Shown piece by piece: positions 1 through 10,889 of a stretch of 64,000 bases of DNA; the first letter of the stretch is position 1, and the number at the start of each line of letters is the position of its first letter. The position numbers were made by a program, and so were the translations under genes. The DNA is taken from contig CM043698.1 of the NCBI GenBank assembly GCA_023935145.1, forward strand, positions 68,065,501 to 68,129,500, in the 5' to 3' direction. The notes below the pieces were generated by a model, which was not told where the DNA came from, made no database searches, and was given only the letters and a program-made list of their open reading frames with translations. The DNA is from Bretschneidera sinensis. Lineage: Eukaryota; Streptophyta; Magnoliopsida; Brassicales; Akaniaceae.

Positions 1-286
1 GAGTTTTCATGTAGTTTTGTCTAGAAAAATTGTGTATTGTTGTGTAGTGAGTTTTAGCTGCTGTCCTCCATTCAGAATTTTCAAAAGTAGTAGAATAACG
101 ATTGGCTCATGGACATATGAAAATTGTGTCGAACCACGTTAAAAATTCTTGTATTTTTTCTCTTTATTTTTGTTATTGTGATTGCATAGTTGTTTTGGGA
201 TGTTAGAATTCCCAACAAGTGGTATCAGGGCTATGTTTATTATTTCTATGGATCTTGGAAGGATTTTTGGTGAAAAAATCCCAACA
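1..286 (+). mobile_element. Ty1/copia LTR, 3' part (same family as element G)
   Basis: This is the downstream part of a Ty1/copia-type LTR whose beginning lies outside the window. It aligns along its length with the LTRs at 55793-56335 and 56578-57118 and ends in the same CCCAACA. An initiator-tRNA-Met primer site follows it at once, which fixes it as a 5' LTR. As in element G, the last 70 bases or so of the LTR contain a second, slightly altered copy of the primer-site region (near 220-232). No long ORF in it is credible. Confidence 0.8.
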
Positions 287-288
287 AG

Positions 289-300
289 TGGTATCAGAGC
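289..300 (+). other. Primer binding site, initiator tRNA-Met type
   Basis: TGGTATCAGAGC lies two bases after the LTR end. It is the usual plant Ty1/copia primer binding site, complementary to the 3' end of initiator tRNA-Met. It supports reading 1-286 as a 5' LTR. Confidence 0.85.
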
Positions 301-312
301 TAAGATTCGACA

Positions 313-366
313 ATGGCAGAAACTCAGAGAAATGATCCGGTAAAGAAAAAAGTCAGATATGCTATT
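313..366 (+). pseudogene. gag: Copia gag N-terminal stub
   Basis: An ATG 13 bases after the primer site opens a short frame beginning MAETQRND, a typical start for copia gag. The same position in element G (near 56361) carries a decayed version. The frame is cut after about 18 codons, where the long LTR of the Tat/Ogre-like element begins. The rest of this copia element is therefore missing on the right-hand side. Confidence 0.6.
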
Positions 367-3227
367 GTAAACACCCAATTTCGTTCCAAAATTTTTTAAC
401 GTTTGGATTCCTATGACTAATCTTTGATCCTAGTGTGCTCAGACTTGATAAATGAGGAAGTAAAGATTTAATTGGGGAGTAGAAGCAATTGCATAACCCT
501 TTTGTTCAATCCATTTAATTCACTTTGGGTTTAAAACAATTGGACCTTATTCGATTCAACTAATCCAAGACCAAAGTCTTCATTTAAACTTTGACCCAAT
601 CCAAAACCCACTAAAGCCCATTAATCTTTCCTAAGCCCAACCACTTTTGGCCCAAATTTCAAGCCTAAGAAGTCTTTCAATTTTCAAGGGTGAACTTCCA
701 GTTTCACCCTCCACTTGGCACTCCTTGATTGGTTTAATTTTCTCAAAGCAAAATATACTTTGTTTATAACAAAAAAGATGTCTCTCTCATCTCCCCATGT
801 GGCTGGCCATAATGAGGAATTTTCACTCTTTCTTTTTGCTTTTTAAACAAACATCTCCTTCATAGATTCCCTTATCTTCTTTTTAACCAAATGCTACCTT
901 TTTTCCACAAAAAATAAGACCCTTTTCACCTAAAAAGCAATAATAATGCACTTATAAAGTAGTCGATTTTTCTCCCTCTTTGGACAGTCATGTATACCAA
1001 AAAGAAGGAGTTTTTATTCTTCTCTTTTTGCTTAGTTAATTGGAAATTACCTTTTTTATCTTCCACCCTTTCCTAAATGTTAAATCACACATTTTTCTAC
1101 TCAAAAGATCACATTTTATACCCCAAAAACAGCACCTAAAAAACAACAGTTTTTTAGAATGTGAAGCCTTTTTCACCTCTCTTTTGCTGTGTAATTGGAC
1201 TCTTTTTTTTCCTAAGCTTTTACAATTTATTATATATAAAAAGCCAAAGAAAATTTTGTCTTTTATACCCCTTTTGGTTTTCCAAACCATGGAGACCTTC
1301 TCCTCACATTTCTTTCTTTTGCTTTTGCTTTATTAAAAACACTCCAAAATGTCCTTTCATGTTCACCTTTTTGCAAACCTTCTTCTTCACTTTTTTTCAC
1401 TCCAAAGAAACCCCTCCCTCTTCCCCATGTCCAGCCACCTAAAATTCTTTTCCCTTTCACTTTTCACTTGGTTTACCAGACCTCACTTCTCTAGCCACAT
1501 GTTTACACCCTAAAAGTGAAACACCTTTTTCATCTCAAAAGTTGAAACTACTTTTCCCCTTCTCTATATTACCAGCCATGCACATTATTTTCATCCATTT
1601 ATTTTGTTTTTTTAATCTCTTAGCCAGCCCTTACTCCTCTTATAAATACACCCCTTTGCTAACACAAAAAAAAACAAAAAAAAAAACAACACAACACTAA
1701 GACAAAGTAATGCAAAAAAGAGAGAAAAAAGAGAAAGTTTAGAGAGAAAGAAAGAAGTGAGAAAAGAGATAAAAAGAGAGAAGAGTAGGAAGATCAAATA
1801 AAGGAATATAACAAAATAGAAGAGTGTTCAAGAAAGGTGAAAAAAGGGCAAAGAGTGAAACACAAAAGAAGAACTAGTGAAAGTTCTTCATCATTTTCGG
1901 CTACCTTTTTTTGGTTTTCTAATCTTCATTGGAATCATTCTTCCAACTTCACTAAGTCCACAAGAGCACAAGGATCTTCGAGGATAATCCCCATGCATGG
2001 AAGTTTTCCTTAGCCAAAGAAGTTTGGTTAAGCTTCTACTTTTCACAAAATAAATTGTTATCATGGTTCATGTGTTTAAACCACATTGAAAATAGACTAG
2101 ATTAATTTGGCTCACTTAAGAAGTTTCTTCTTAAGATACTAGTTTCTTAGCATTTTATTTTTCCATTGTTATATGTCTTTCTTTAGCTAGCTACTAGTCA
2201 TATGTAGTCTCTTCGTTAAATGTAATGTTAAGTTAACAGTAGTTTTAAAGTTCTTTCCTTCAGTTTAGTACCTTAAGAATTTTTATGTTCTCTAAGTTAG
2301 ATGTTTTATTTTAAGTTGTTATTAATTACATTTGAACTTTAATTCTTTAAGAAGAATTTTGGGCCCCCTTGGTCTTGTTAATTTTGGGCCCCCTTTGGCC
2401 CATTAAAAATGTTAGTAGTTATTTTGAATCCCATCATTAAGGTAATTTAGTTTAAATCTATTTAGCTTAATTCCTTTTCGTCTAGTTTAAAGTAGCTTAG
2501 TTTAACTCATTCAATTTAGTCTTCAAGTTCAATTCATCTAGTTTAAAATAATTTAGTCTCAATCCATCTAGTTTAACTTACATAATTGATCCACCTAGTT
2601 TAAATGCACGCACTTTAATTTACTTCTCACCCATACTTTGCAAGCAGTTTTAATATTTTTTTTCTTCATAGTCAAAGCAATTTATTTCCTTTATATACTT
2701 ACTTTTACCACATTACTTTAAAGTTAATATTTGGTGTTGCTTTGTTTGAATCAAAATTGCAAAATGTGTGCTTGGTTTTATTAGTTGTGTATAATAATAA
2801 TACTTGAATCAAAATTTCAATTAATTTCCTTGAAACACAAAGAACTAGACTTCAGTCTAGGTAAGAGAGAGAGCTTTAAATCCTCACTTTGTTGCACCAA
2901 AATCTCTCGAGCTTTGGAATTTCTTACGTAGACCAATGACAAGGGATTTGACCTCCTTCAAGGTTAAATGGCAACTCCTTACCCGTCATCCTTGCTTTGT
3001 GCTTGGATGACAAACGACCCCTTGTCTAATACATTAAAAGCACACTCATTATGGGAGCGTCCTTACTACTTATAAAGAGTTTGTATTAGACTTTGTAGGT
3101 TTCACTCGTTTCCATATGCCTACTCATCGTACTTCGCACCCTTGCCATATCCACCTTCTTTAAAGGGAGTGGCATTGGGTAATGAGCTGGATGCATAGTT
3201 CTCAGGCGTAAAAGAGTGGTACCTACA
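366..3227 (+). repeat. 5' LTR of the Tat/Ogre-like element
   Basis: The segment begins TGTAAACACCC directly after the copia gag stub and ends in CTACA, two bases before a primer site. The length, about 2.86 kb, is in the range of Ogre-like LTRs. It contains a TATA box at 1641 followed by an A-rich transcribed leader. I see no second copy in the window, so the boundaries rest on the TG/CA ends and the adjacent primer site, not on an LTR pair. Confidence 0.65.
1641..1648 (+). promoter_or_regulatory. TATA box of the Tat/Ogre-like LTR
   Basis: TATAAATA lies about 1.3 kb into the LTR and is followed within 40 bases by an A-rich tract typical of an LTR transcription-start region. It is the only good TATA match in the expected part of the LTR. 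Confidence 0.5.
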
Positions 3228-3229
3228 GT

Positions 3230-3247
3230 TGGCGACTCCACTGAGGA
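3230..3247 (+). other. Primer binding site of the Tat/Ogre-like element
   Basis: TGGCGACTCCACTGAGGA follows the LTR by two bases. Sequences of this form (TGGCGACTCC...) are the usual primer site of Tat/Ogre-type elements and pair with the 3' end of a tRNA other than initiator Met; I believe tRNA-Arg. Confidence 0.65.
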
Positions 3248-3814
3248 GATTTAACCTTAAAGTCTTTCTTGGAAATCTATTGAAATTTTAATGAGTTATT
3301 ATTTCATACTTCACTTTGCACACTAGCACTTACCCTTTGCTCTCGAAAAAGTAAATTAGGGGCCCGTTTCCTCTTGGTTTCTGGTGTGACCCCCATTTGC
3401 TTATCGTCAACCCTTGGTATGGGATAAGTTACTCTTAGTTCTTGTCCCTGTAACGAAGGTTTGCTAAATGCATTTGTATTATTGTGGTCCACTTTTCAGG
3501 CCACTAGAGGAGCATTATAGCATCCTTCTAGCCATGTGGTACCTGAGCCCACCGGAGTTGGAAGGCGAGCCTACCTTTTTTAAGAAAATCCTAGAACCTT
3601 TCCATCTAGGACAAGGACCCCTTTCTATCCCTTTCTTTGCTTGCATGTGTTTGCTTTCACCTCGTATGTTAAGGAAAGATAAAATCAATTTGTTTGACAA
3701 TATGTTTGTTAATTTAGTGTTTCCTTTGATTAAATCACAATCAAATAAATTAAACTCAATGTTGGGTAGAGGTTAGCCCAAAACAATGGTTTTCTTTTAG
3801 TTAAGTCTTATTAG

Positions 3815-4480
3815 TTTGACCTCATTAAGGAGCCCACAAAAGAAACTAGTGGTGATTGGGCTTTAACCCAAGAAAATCTTTAATGAATGCAACTGAAGGC
3901 CCAAGGATCAGGTGAAGAGATCCATATTAAGGGCAAACTTCATCATTCATTTGGGCTTCTTGGATTTAGCCCTAATCAGCACTAGGTTCCAAATCTCTTG
4001 GGAAACTTAGTGATATTAAACCCACAATATTTAACTATGAGAAAGCCCATGAAGGATTGAAGGGGCCCAGACTTAGGAAGTTGATTAGAATTTAATTGGA
4101 GAAAATTTATTTTGATTAAATTATAACCAAATGAAATGAGCCAAATACTAAGCCCAATTTATCTTAAAATAGATGATTTTTTCCCTTAGTTAAGGTAGTT
4201 TGATATCACTGAGAAGCCCATTAGAAGAAACTAATGTTGATTAGGCCCTAACCTAAGAAATCTAAAATGAAAGTGACCGAGGGCCCAAGGATCCAGTGGA
4301 ATGATCCATGTAAGGGGTAATATTTATCTTTCATTTGGGCCTCTTTGGTTTAGCTTAAATCATCATTAAGGTCCAGCCCCCTTAGGAAGCTTGTTGATGT
4401 CAAATCCACCATATTTAACCATGAGAAAACAAAGGAAATTTGATTGTAATTTAATCAGAGGAAATTTTCCTTTATGTTTC
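3815..4480 (+). repeat. Two diverged ~300-bp direct repeats in the leader
   Basis: About 3815-4120 and about 4195-4480 carry the same ordered landmarks: a paired AAGCCCA/GAAACTA segment, GGCCCAAGGATC, CATTTGGGC and ATATTTAAC followed by ATGAGAAA. The copies differ by many substitutions and small gaps, so the duplication is old. Confidence 0.6.
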
Positions 4481-4715
4481 TGTTTCCACCTAATTGGGCT
4501 AATTGAGAACTTATCTCCAAGTGGACTTTAATTCATTCAGTGGGCTTTTGGATACAAAACCAAATTTCATTGATAAAGTTAAAGTAATACTGTGGATAAG
4601 CGAGTATGGCAAAAAGGATTCATAGTATAAAAAACTCAAAGGTGTCTTTTTCATTTTGTAAAGAAGGATTCATAGGCCCAGGGCCAAAATTCGGCTCCTC
4701 TTCGTTGTGGTATAG

Positions 4716-4720
4716 ATCTC
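4716..4720. repeat. Left target-site duplication of element A
   Basis: ATCTC directly precedes the left LTR. The base run after the right LTR is ATCCC, four of five matching, as expected for an aged 5-bp Ty3 target duplication. Confidence 0.5.
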
Positions 4721-6114
4721 TGTTGTGAGTTTTAAATTACTCGCAAGCGCACGAGTCGTTTGCAATATAGTGTTGTGCAAGTGCGAGGTCGAATCCACAG
4801 GGAATTGCGTTGTGAAAATATATTTTTATCTAAACTAAGTCTATTTTAACCTAGCTCCAAATTTGTAATTATATGTTGCAAAAGAAATATAAACTGAAAT
4901 TAAATTGATTTAAAAACTAATGATAAAAACACTAAGGTTTCTGAATCCACCCCACCAAAGCTAAGTATATCTTCATGTAAAAATAGCCTATCAAAACATT
5001 CTATGAATCCAACTTAAGACAAAAAAAACAACAAATATCACAATTAAACCAAAAGCATCCAATGTATCTGCTTTTAACAAATCACAAAGGAAATCCAATT
5101 TAATCAAAAAAAATTTGATGTATCCATCAGATGAAACACAAGAATTATCCAACAGAACAATTTAAACGCAATCAATCATAAGATTTTACTCAAATAATTG
5201 ATAAAACATTTATACTAAAAAAAATAATAATTGTATAAACAAATCTGAAACTATTATGCCAAACAACGGCGAGGCTTCATCTTCAACCTTAGTTTGAAGA
5301 TTTTAGCCTCTCATAATTATGAAACTACAGTTCATAATAAAAGTGCTAAACATTTAAACTAAACAAAAACAAAATGAAAAGAAATATTTACTATACAAGG
5401 GAGAAATTCCACTCGTTGTTGGGCGGCGCTTCCCCTCGTGGTAGTAAAGCTTTCGGAATCCACCAGAATGCTAGCAGACGGTCCACCGGTTTGTACCAAA
5501 GTGGCTCAGGAATCACACACTAAAGATGAAATGAAGAGGGGCTTATATAGGGAAACATCACAAGTGCAATGTGTTTCCAATCCGATGTGGGATACTGCAG
5601 ATTCCAGCTTTTGCTCTTTGACCTTTGTCTACTAAAAATGCCATAACTTTCTCTAGAAAAATCATTTTATTGATCAGTAAAATTTCCCAGAAAATAGACA
5701 TCCGGATCTTTCCAAGAATATATGGATCATATCCTGGTTCTTCCTGAATCAATACAGTTAAATCCTCGAAAATGGCTGATCTGTCACCCTGAAATCATGC
5801 ACAGCCTGACCTTTGTCTACTAAAACTGCCATAACTGTCTCTAGAAAAATCATTTTATTGATCCGTAAAATTCCCCAGAAAATAGACATCCGGATCTTTC
5901 TAAGCATATATAGCTCATCTCCTGGTTCTTCCTGAATCAATACAGTTAAATCCTTGAAAATGGCTGATCTGTACGAGCAATTCTGGCAATTTAGTGAAAC
6001 TCCTTTCCAAGCTTATAAACCTGTAAAACAACGAAAAACAACTCAAAGTACCGAATTCTTAAGCTAACAAATGTAAATTAAGGGGCCAAAATATGCAATA
6101 TTTTTCACTCATCA
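4721..6114 (-). repeat. 3' LTR of element A
   Basis: It reads TGTTGTGAG... to ...CACTCATCA on the plus strand, so on the element strand it begins TGATGAGTG and ends CACAACA. It is nearly identical to 9383-10777. It includes a tandem duplication of about 188 bp (around 5620-5995) that is also present in the other LTR. Confidence 0.9.
5620..5995 (-). repeat. 188-bp tandem duplication within the element A LTR
   Basis: The block containing GACCTTTGTCTAC, CATCCGGATCTTTC and CAATACAGTTAAATCC occurs twice with a period of 188 bp. The same duplication is in the other LTR around 10283-10660, so it existed before insertion. It lies upstream of the LTR TATA box, in the promoter part. Confidence 0.8.
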
Positions 6115-7528
6115 AATACCCCCAAACTTGCATTTTGCTAGTCCCTTAGCAAAACAAAATAAATAAATAAAACTAAATGGAAAACAAAGAACATAAAGAT
6201 AAGTTCATTACTCATGGTATCCTAAAATTTAAGGAGCATTCAAAATCATGAAATTCATTCATGAGCAAGCTTAAAAAATCTAATCCATCTTCACAATGAA
6301 TAAGAATTTAAAACCTAATTACTTACAAGAGGCATGCTAAGACATCACAAGCTTGAATCAATGTAAAGTGAATTAGTATATACTGTTGAGGTTTCCAAAT
6401 AAGTTCAACGTATAATGTTTCCACATCTCAAGATTCACAGAATTTCTCATCAGAATGAACAACGATGGCATAGTTTTATTTTATTTTTATCTTTTTTTTT
6501 TCTCTTTTTTTATAAGGCTCTGCTATGTTTAGTTCCCTTAAGCTTTCTAATTGACCCATGTAGCGAGTGTTGAGTCAATCACTCTCAAACCATATGGTTT
6601 TAGGGCATTAGGTGTAAAGACACCCCTAAGGACTTACTAACTCGAGTCAAAAAGGCTACGAAACTAAACTGACCTTAATACTACCAAACAAAATTTCCAC
6701 CTTTTGACGTGAACACTCACTGCTTACTGAAGCAAGAGGTCCAGTTACTCAGTGAAAAGTTTTGCAATGATCATTATAAATAAAATTCTCACCTTTTGAC
6801 GTGAACACTCACTGCTTACTGAGGCAAGAGGTCCAGTTACTTAGTGGAAAGTTTATAGATGATGATCATTATTTATTTATTTTTTTTGCTTTTCTATGCC
6901 TAAGTGTTAATCCCACAAGTCATCCAGTTTCAGTTAAGTCAAGGAAACATACACATTGAAATCGCATGTCATACCTCACACAAATATGTGCTAATGTGCT
7001 CGTGTTAGATTGGCTCAAACATGTGAATTCTTAAATGCCTAAAGTAAGTAACAAAGTTTTAAAACTCTATCATCAAATCATGTGTTCAAAATTTTAAGCT
7101 CACCAATGAAATCACATCACAATATTTGTTTAGATAAACTAAAATTTCAAAATAACATGAGCATGCATTTACATTCTTATTATTATTATTATTTTTTAAT
7201 TGAAGAAAAAAAACAACAAATTAGGACAAAGTGTGTGCAATGTGTCTCCTATACCCCCAAACTTAAATTACACATTGACCCCAATATGTGAATAATATGG
7301 AAAGAGCTAACCTAGGAGATAGAGAACTAGCTGGACGGGTATGGCTCATAGCATACCCCCAAACTTGAACTGAAGTACGCGTTGTCTCTGAAAAATAATG
7401 ACTGGAAAACAAAAATACTAGAAACAAACATTAATCATAAATATGTAAAATAATAAATAAACAGAAAGGATAAGCTGTGGGGTGCCTCCCATGAGCACTA
7501 AGTTTAACATCTTCAGCCAAACCCAACA
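6115..7528 (-). other. 3' noncoding region and polypurine tracts of element A
   Basis: On the element strand this region ends in AAGTTTGGGGGTATT just before the 3' LTR, the normal polypurine tract position. Two further copies of nearly the same tract lie inside it at about 7251-7264 and 7352-7366. A block reading CACTCACTGCTTACTGA...GAGGTCCAGTTAC occurs twice (near 6703-6765 and 6790-6850). The region is clearly related to 26650-27931 (element B) and 33895-35335 (element D). No coding potential was recognised; the small frame at 7082 is not convincing. Confidence 0.75.
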
Positions 7529-8397
7529 TTAGTAATCGTGCCCAACTAAACGTTCTACCATCTGATCAATAAATGGGAGTGAAAAATGATCCTTCAATGT
7601 GGTAGCATTCAACTTACGGTAGTCTAGACACATTCTCCATCGTGACTGCACTCGAGTTGGAACCAACTCATCGTCTTTATTTATTACTACCGTCAATCTA
7701 GCCTGTTTTGGCATGACATGAATCGGGCTCACCCACTCCCTATCAAAGATTGGATAAAGGATCAGAACCTCTTGTATAGCTGGGTTGAGCCCTCTTTGTG
7801 GCTCCTTCAATGGCTTGGCATTCTCCTCAAAATGTAACTTGGGCATCACCATCGAGGGGCTGATTCCCTTGACATTCTCAATAGTCCAACCGATAGCTTC
7901 CTTGTGCTCTTTTAAAATTTCCACTAATTTATCCTCTTGAACCTCAATAATCCAGCTGATAGCTTCATTGTGCTCTCTTAAAACGTCCAATAATTTATCC
8001 TCTTGAGCATCAACCAATCTGAAGCTGTAGTCACAAGAAAAGAATCTGCTGGACCTAGGAACTTATACTTAAGATTTTTCGATAAAGTCTTAAGTTCCTT
8101 CTTGGGGGGTTCAGGTGTTGTGGTTTCCTCCGTCTCACTGATCTTTTGAGGAGCAGACTCCAAAGTTGCATTTGCTTGCTCAAACAACTTATCCAAATCC
8201 AAATCCTCTTCAAATTGAGCAAAGCATGCCTCCAGGGGGTCCTTAATGCGTGATTCATCCATAGTCTCCTCTGTCTCACTGCTCTTCTGAGGAGCAGACT
8301 CCAAGATAACAGTTGCTTGCTCACGTAGCTTATCTAAATCCAAATCCTCTCCAAACTGAGCAAAGCATACCTCCAAAATTTCCTCAGACTCCCCTTC
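7529..8397 (-). pseudogene. pol: Element A pol remnant: spacer and RT N-terminus
   Basis: Two overlapping minus-strand frames (8376-7978 and 8017-7529), offset by a frameshift near 8020, encode the acidic spacer after protease and the start of Ty3 RT. The RT part includes WVSPIHV and the CLDYRKLN motif, then stops after FIDQMVERL. Beyond that the sequence passes straight into the 3' noncoding region, so the catalytic part of RT and everything after it is deleted. Compared with element B, two segments are duplicated in tandem and in frame: a unit of about 47 residues with CFAQF and LDLDKL, and one of about 27 residues with EDKL and REH. Confidence 0.85.
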
Positions 8398-9198
8398 TTA
8401 CTTGGGCCTTTGTAATCTCTCAGGGTAAGGTGCTTTAGGTAAAAACGACCTAGGGAGATCCTTAATAATAGGTGTGGTTGTAGATGGCTCAGCATCTCTC
8501 TTTTCTTTGTTGCCACTTTCTTGCCCTTGTATAGGAGTTGATAAATTTTCCTCCGCAAACTGTTCCTTCGGGTTAGGATCAGGTTGACTGGGGAACTTTC
8601 TGTTCTCTCCTTCACCCAAGTGACTTGTGATTTGACCCATTTGACTCTCTAGCTTGGCAATCACTTGGGTGTTTACTATTGTTACAATCCTCACTTCACT
8701 CAAAGATTGGCTAGTCATTTTCATGAAATCATTGAGAGCGTCCTCCAATGACTGTGAAACCGATGCTGGCGCTTGAATGTGAGCTTGGTAAGCAGGTGAT
8801 GGTGCTAGATAGGTTAAGTGACCATAACTTAGAATTGGTGGAGAAAATTCGGGAGGGTATTGATTGTGAGCATGATAAGGGGCTCCTCCCTGATTCATCA
8901 GTTGGTTCTGCTCCCATGAAAAATTTGAGTGGTTCCACCACCCTGGATTGTATGTTTCGGAGTAAGATCCATTTGATTGCCAACAACAGTCATTGAAAGC
9001 ATTCGTTTGTTCCATGGGATACTCGGCAAAAGCCGGCATTGATGAACAATTCTGTGCTAAATGCATAGGACTAGCACAGATGAAACAACTATCAACATTG
9101 AATGTATTGGCTGCACTGATGGACTGATCGGTCATCCTCATGAAATCCTTAAGGGCGTCCTCTAAAGATTGTGAAACCGATGCTGGATTCATCCACAT
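8398..9198 (-). pseudogene. gag: Element A gag C-terminal half with zinc knuckle
   Basis: This 266-codon open frame matches the C-terminal half of Athila-like gag in element B. A CCHC zinc knuckle, CX2CX4HX4C (CFICASPMHLAQNC), lies near residues 38-51 and binds nucleic acid in this family. The N-terminal capsid-like half is missing. A short block (ASVSQSLEDAL...) that should occur once, after the knuckle, also occurs at the very start of the frame. Duplication or recombination has therefore joined it to the new beginning. The ATG at 9198 may be usable but the product would be an incomplete Gag. Confidence 0.8.
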
Positions 9199-9358
9199 TT
9201 TTGTTCTCCTTTTTTTTAATTCATTTTTTTTAGCAATTGTAAATAAAATAAAATAAAATCAAAATTAAAATTAAAATTATAAAAATAAAACAAAAATGCT
9301 AAATAAACTAGTAGAAAAATAAAATCAATTGAGACAAAAATTTCACAAACAAAACAAT

Positions 9359-9376
9359 TCCCCGGCAACGGCGCCA
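9359..9376 (-). other. Primer binding site of element A (tRNA-Asp type)
   Basis: On the minus strand the sequence is TGGCGCCGTTGCCGGGGA, six bases inside the 5' LTR end. This is the classic primer site of Athila-type elements, normally attributed to tRNA-Asp. It is a perfect match. Confidence 0.9.
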
Positions 9377-9382
9377 AAAACT

Positions 9383-10777
9383 TGTTGTGAGTTTTAAATT
9401 ACTCGAAAGCGTACGAGTCATTTGCAATATAGTGTTGTGCAAGTGCGAGGTCGAATCCACAGGGAATTGCGTTGTGAAAATATATTTTTTATCTAAACTA
9501 AGTCTATTTTAACCTAGTTCCAAATTTGTAATTATATGTTGCAAAAGAAATATAAACTTAAATTAAATTGATTTAAAAACTAATGATAAAAACACTAAGG
9601 TTTTTGAATCAACCCCACCAAAGCTAAGCATATATCTTCATGTAAAAATAGCCTATCAAAACATTCCATGAATCCAACTTAAGACAAAAAACAACAAATA
9701 TCCCAATTAAACCAAAAGCATCAAATGTATCTGCTTTTAACAAATCACAAAGGAAATCCAATTTAATCAAAAACAGTTTGATGTATCCATCAGATGAAAC
9801 ACAAGGAATATCCAACAGAACAATTTAAACACAATCAATCATAAGATTTTACTCAAATAATTGACAGAATATTTATACTAAAAAACATCAGAATTGTTTA
9901 AACAAATCTGAAACTATTATGCCAAACAACGGTGAGGCTTCATCTTCAACCTTAGTTTGAAGATTTTAGCCTCTCAAAATTATGAAAGTACAGTTCATAA
10001 TAAAAGTGCTAAACATTTAAACTAAACAAAAACAAAATGAAAAATAATATTTGCTATACAAGGGAGAAATTCCACTCGCTGTTAGGCGGCGCTTCCTCTC
10101 GTGGTAGCAAAGCCTTCGGGATCCACCAGAATGCTAGTAGACGGTCCACCAGTTTGTACCAAAGTGGCTCAGGAATTGCACACTAAAGATGAAGTGAATA
10201 GGGGCTTATATAGGGAAACATCACAAGTGCAATGTGTTTCCAATCCGATGTGGGATACTGCAGATTCCAGCTTTTGCTCTTTGACCTTTGTCTACTAAAA
10301 ATACCATAACGTTCTCTAGAAAAATCATTTTATTGATCAGTAAAATTTCCCAGAAAATAGACATCCGGATCTTTCCAAGAATATATGGCTCATCTCCTGG
10401 TTCTTCCTGAATCAATACAGTTAAATCCTCAAAAATGGCTGATCTGTCACCCTGAAATCATGCACAGCCTGACCTTTGTCTACTAAAACTGCCATAACTG
10501 TCTCTAGAAAAATCATTTTATTGATCCGTAAAATTCCCCAGAAAATAGACATCCGGATCTTTCTAAGCATATATAGCTCATCTCCTGGTTCTTCCTGAAT
10601 CAATACAGTTAAATCCTTGAAAATGGCTTACCTGTACGAGCAATTCTGGCAATTTAGTGAAACTCCTTTCCAAGCTTATAAACCTGTAAAACAACGAAAA
10701 ACAACTCAAAGTACCGAATTCTTAAGCTAACAAATGTAAATTAAGGGGCCAAAATATGCAATATTTTTCACTTATCA
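9383..10777 (-). repeat. 5' LTR of element A
   Basis: This is the near-identical partner of 4721-6114. On the element strand it begins TGATAAGTG at 10777 and ends CACAACA at 9383, next to the primer site. It contains the same 188-bp duplication and a TATA box. Unlike elements B, C, D and H, it shows no array of CGATCG-type palindromes. Confidence 0.9.
10205..10212 (-). promoter_or_regulatory. TATA box of element A 5' LTR
   Basis: TATATAAG on the minus strand, downstream of the duplicated block in the direction of transcription. The partner LTR has the same box near 5546. It is the best core-promoter match in the LTR. Confidence 0.6.
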
Positions 10778-10782
10778 ATCCC
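10778..10782. repeat. Right target-site duplication of element A
   Basis: ATCCC follows the LTR and pairs with ATCTC at 4716-4720. The Tat/Ogre-like sequence resumes immediately afterwards. Confidence 0.5.
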
Positions 10783-10889
10783 CTGGTGGAAGACTGAGGA
10801 AAAGTTCTCATCAGAGACCAGTTCATCTTATAATTGGAGAGTACACCAATAGTTCTATTTTCGAAAGTAGTTCGAGCTCAATCAGAGTG

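Larger units (their letters stand above)
3248..4720 (+). other. Long leader of the Tat/Ogre-like element, no intact gene
   Basis: This is the untranslated or lost-ORF region between primer site and gag. Short frames here, such as 3468-3776, have no recognisable product. Ogre-type elements often carry an extra ORF before gag, and this may be its remnant. The right part holds a diverged tandem duplication. The stretch is continuous with 10778 once element A is removed. Confidence 0.5.
4721..10777 (-). mobile_element. Athila-like Ty3 element A, internally deleted
   Basis: This 6.06-kb minus-strand element has two LTRs of about 1.39 kb, a tRNA-Asp-type primer site, a partial gag, the protease/RT spacer, the first part of RT, then directly the 3' noncoding region and polypurine tract. 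Core RT, RNase H, integrase and any third ORF are missing. The flanks ATCTC and ATCCC look like a 5-bp target duplication with one change. It sits in the leader of the Tat/Ogre-like element. The two LTRs differ at few positions, so insertion was fairly recent relative to its surroundings. Confidence 0.9.

Noticed and set aside
1036..1797. Several short frames on both strands, up to 98 codons
   Set aside because: They lie in the pyrimidine-rich part of a long LTR, are rich in Phe, Leu and Lys from low-complexity DNA, and match no family.
5438..5940. Short frames repeated again at 10101-10603
   Set aside because: They are parts of the two LTRs of element A; the repetition reflects the LTR pair, not a gene family.
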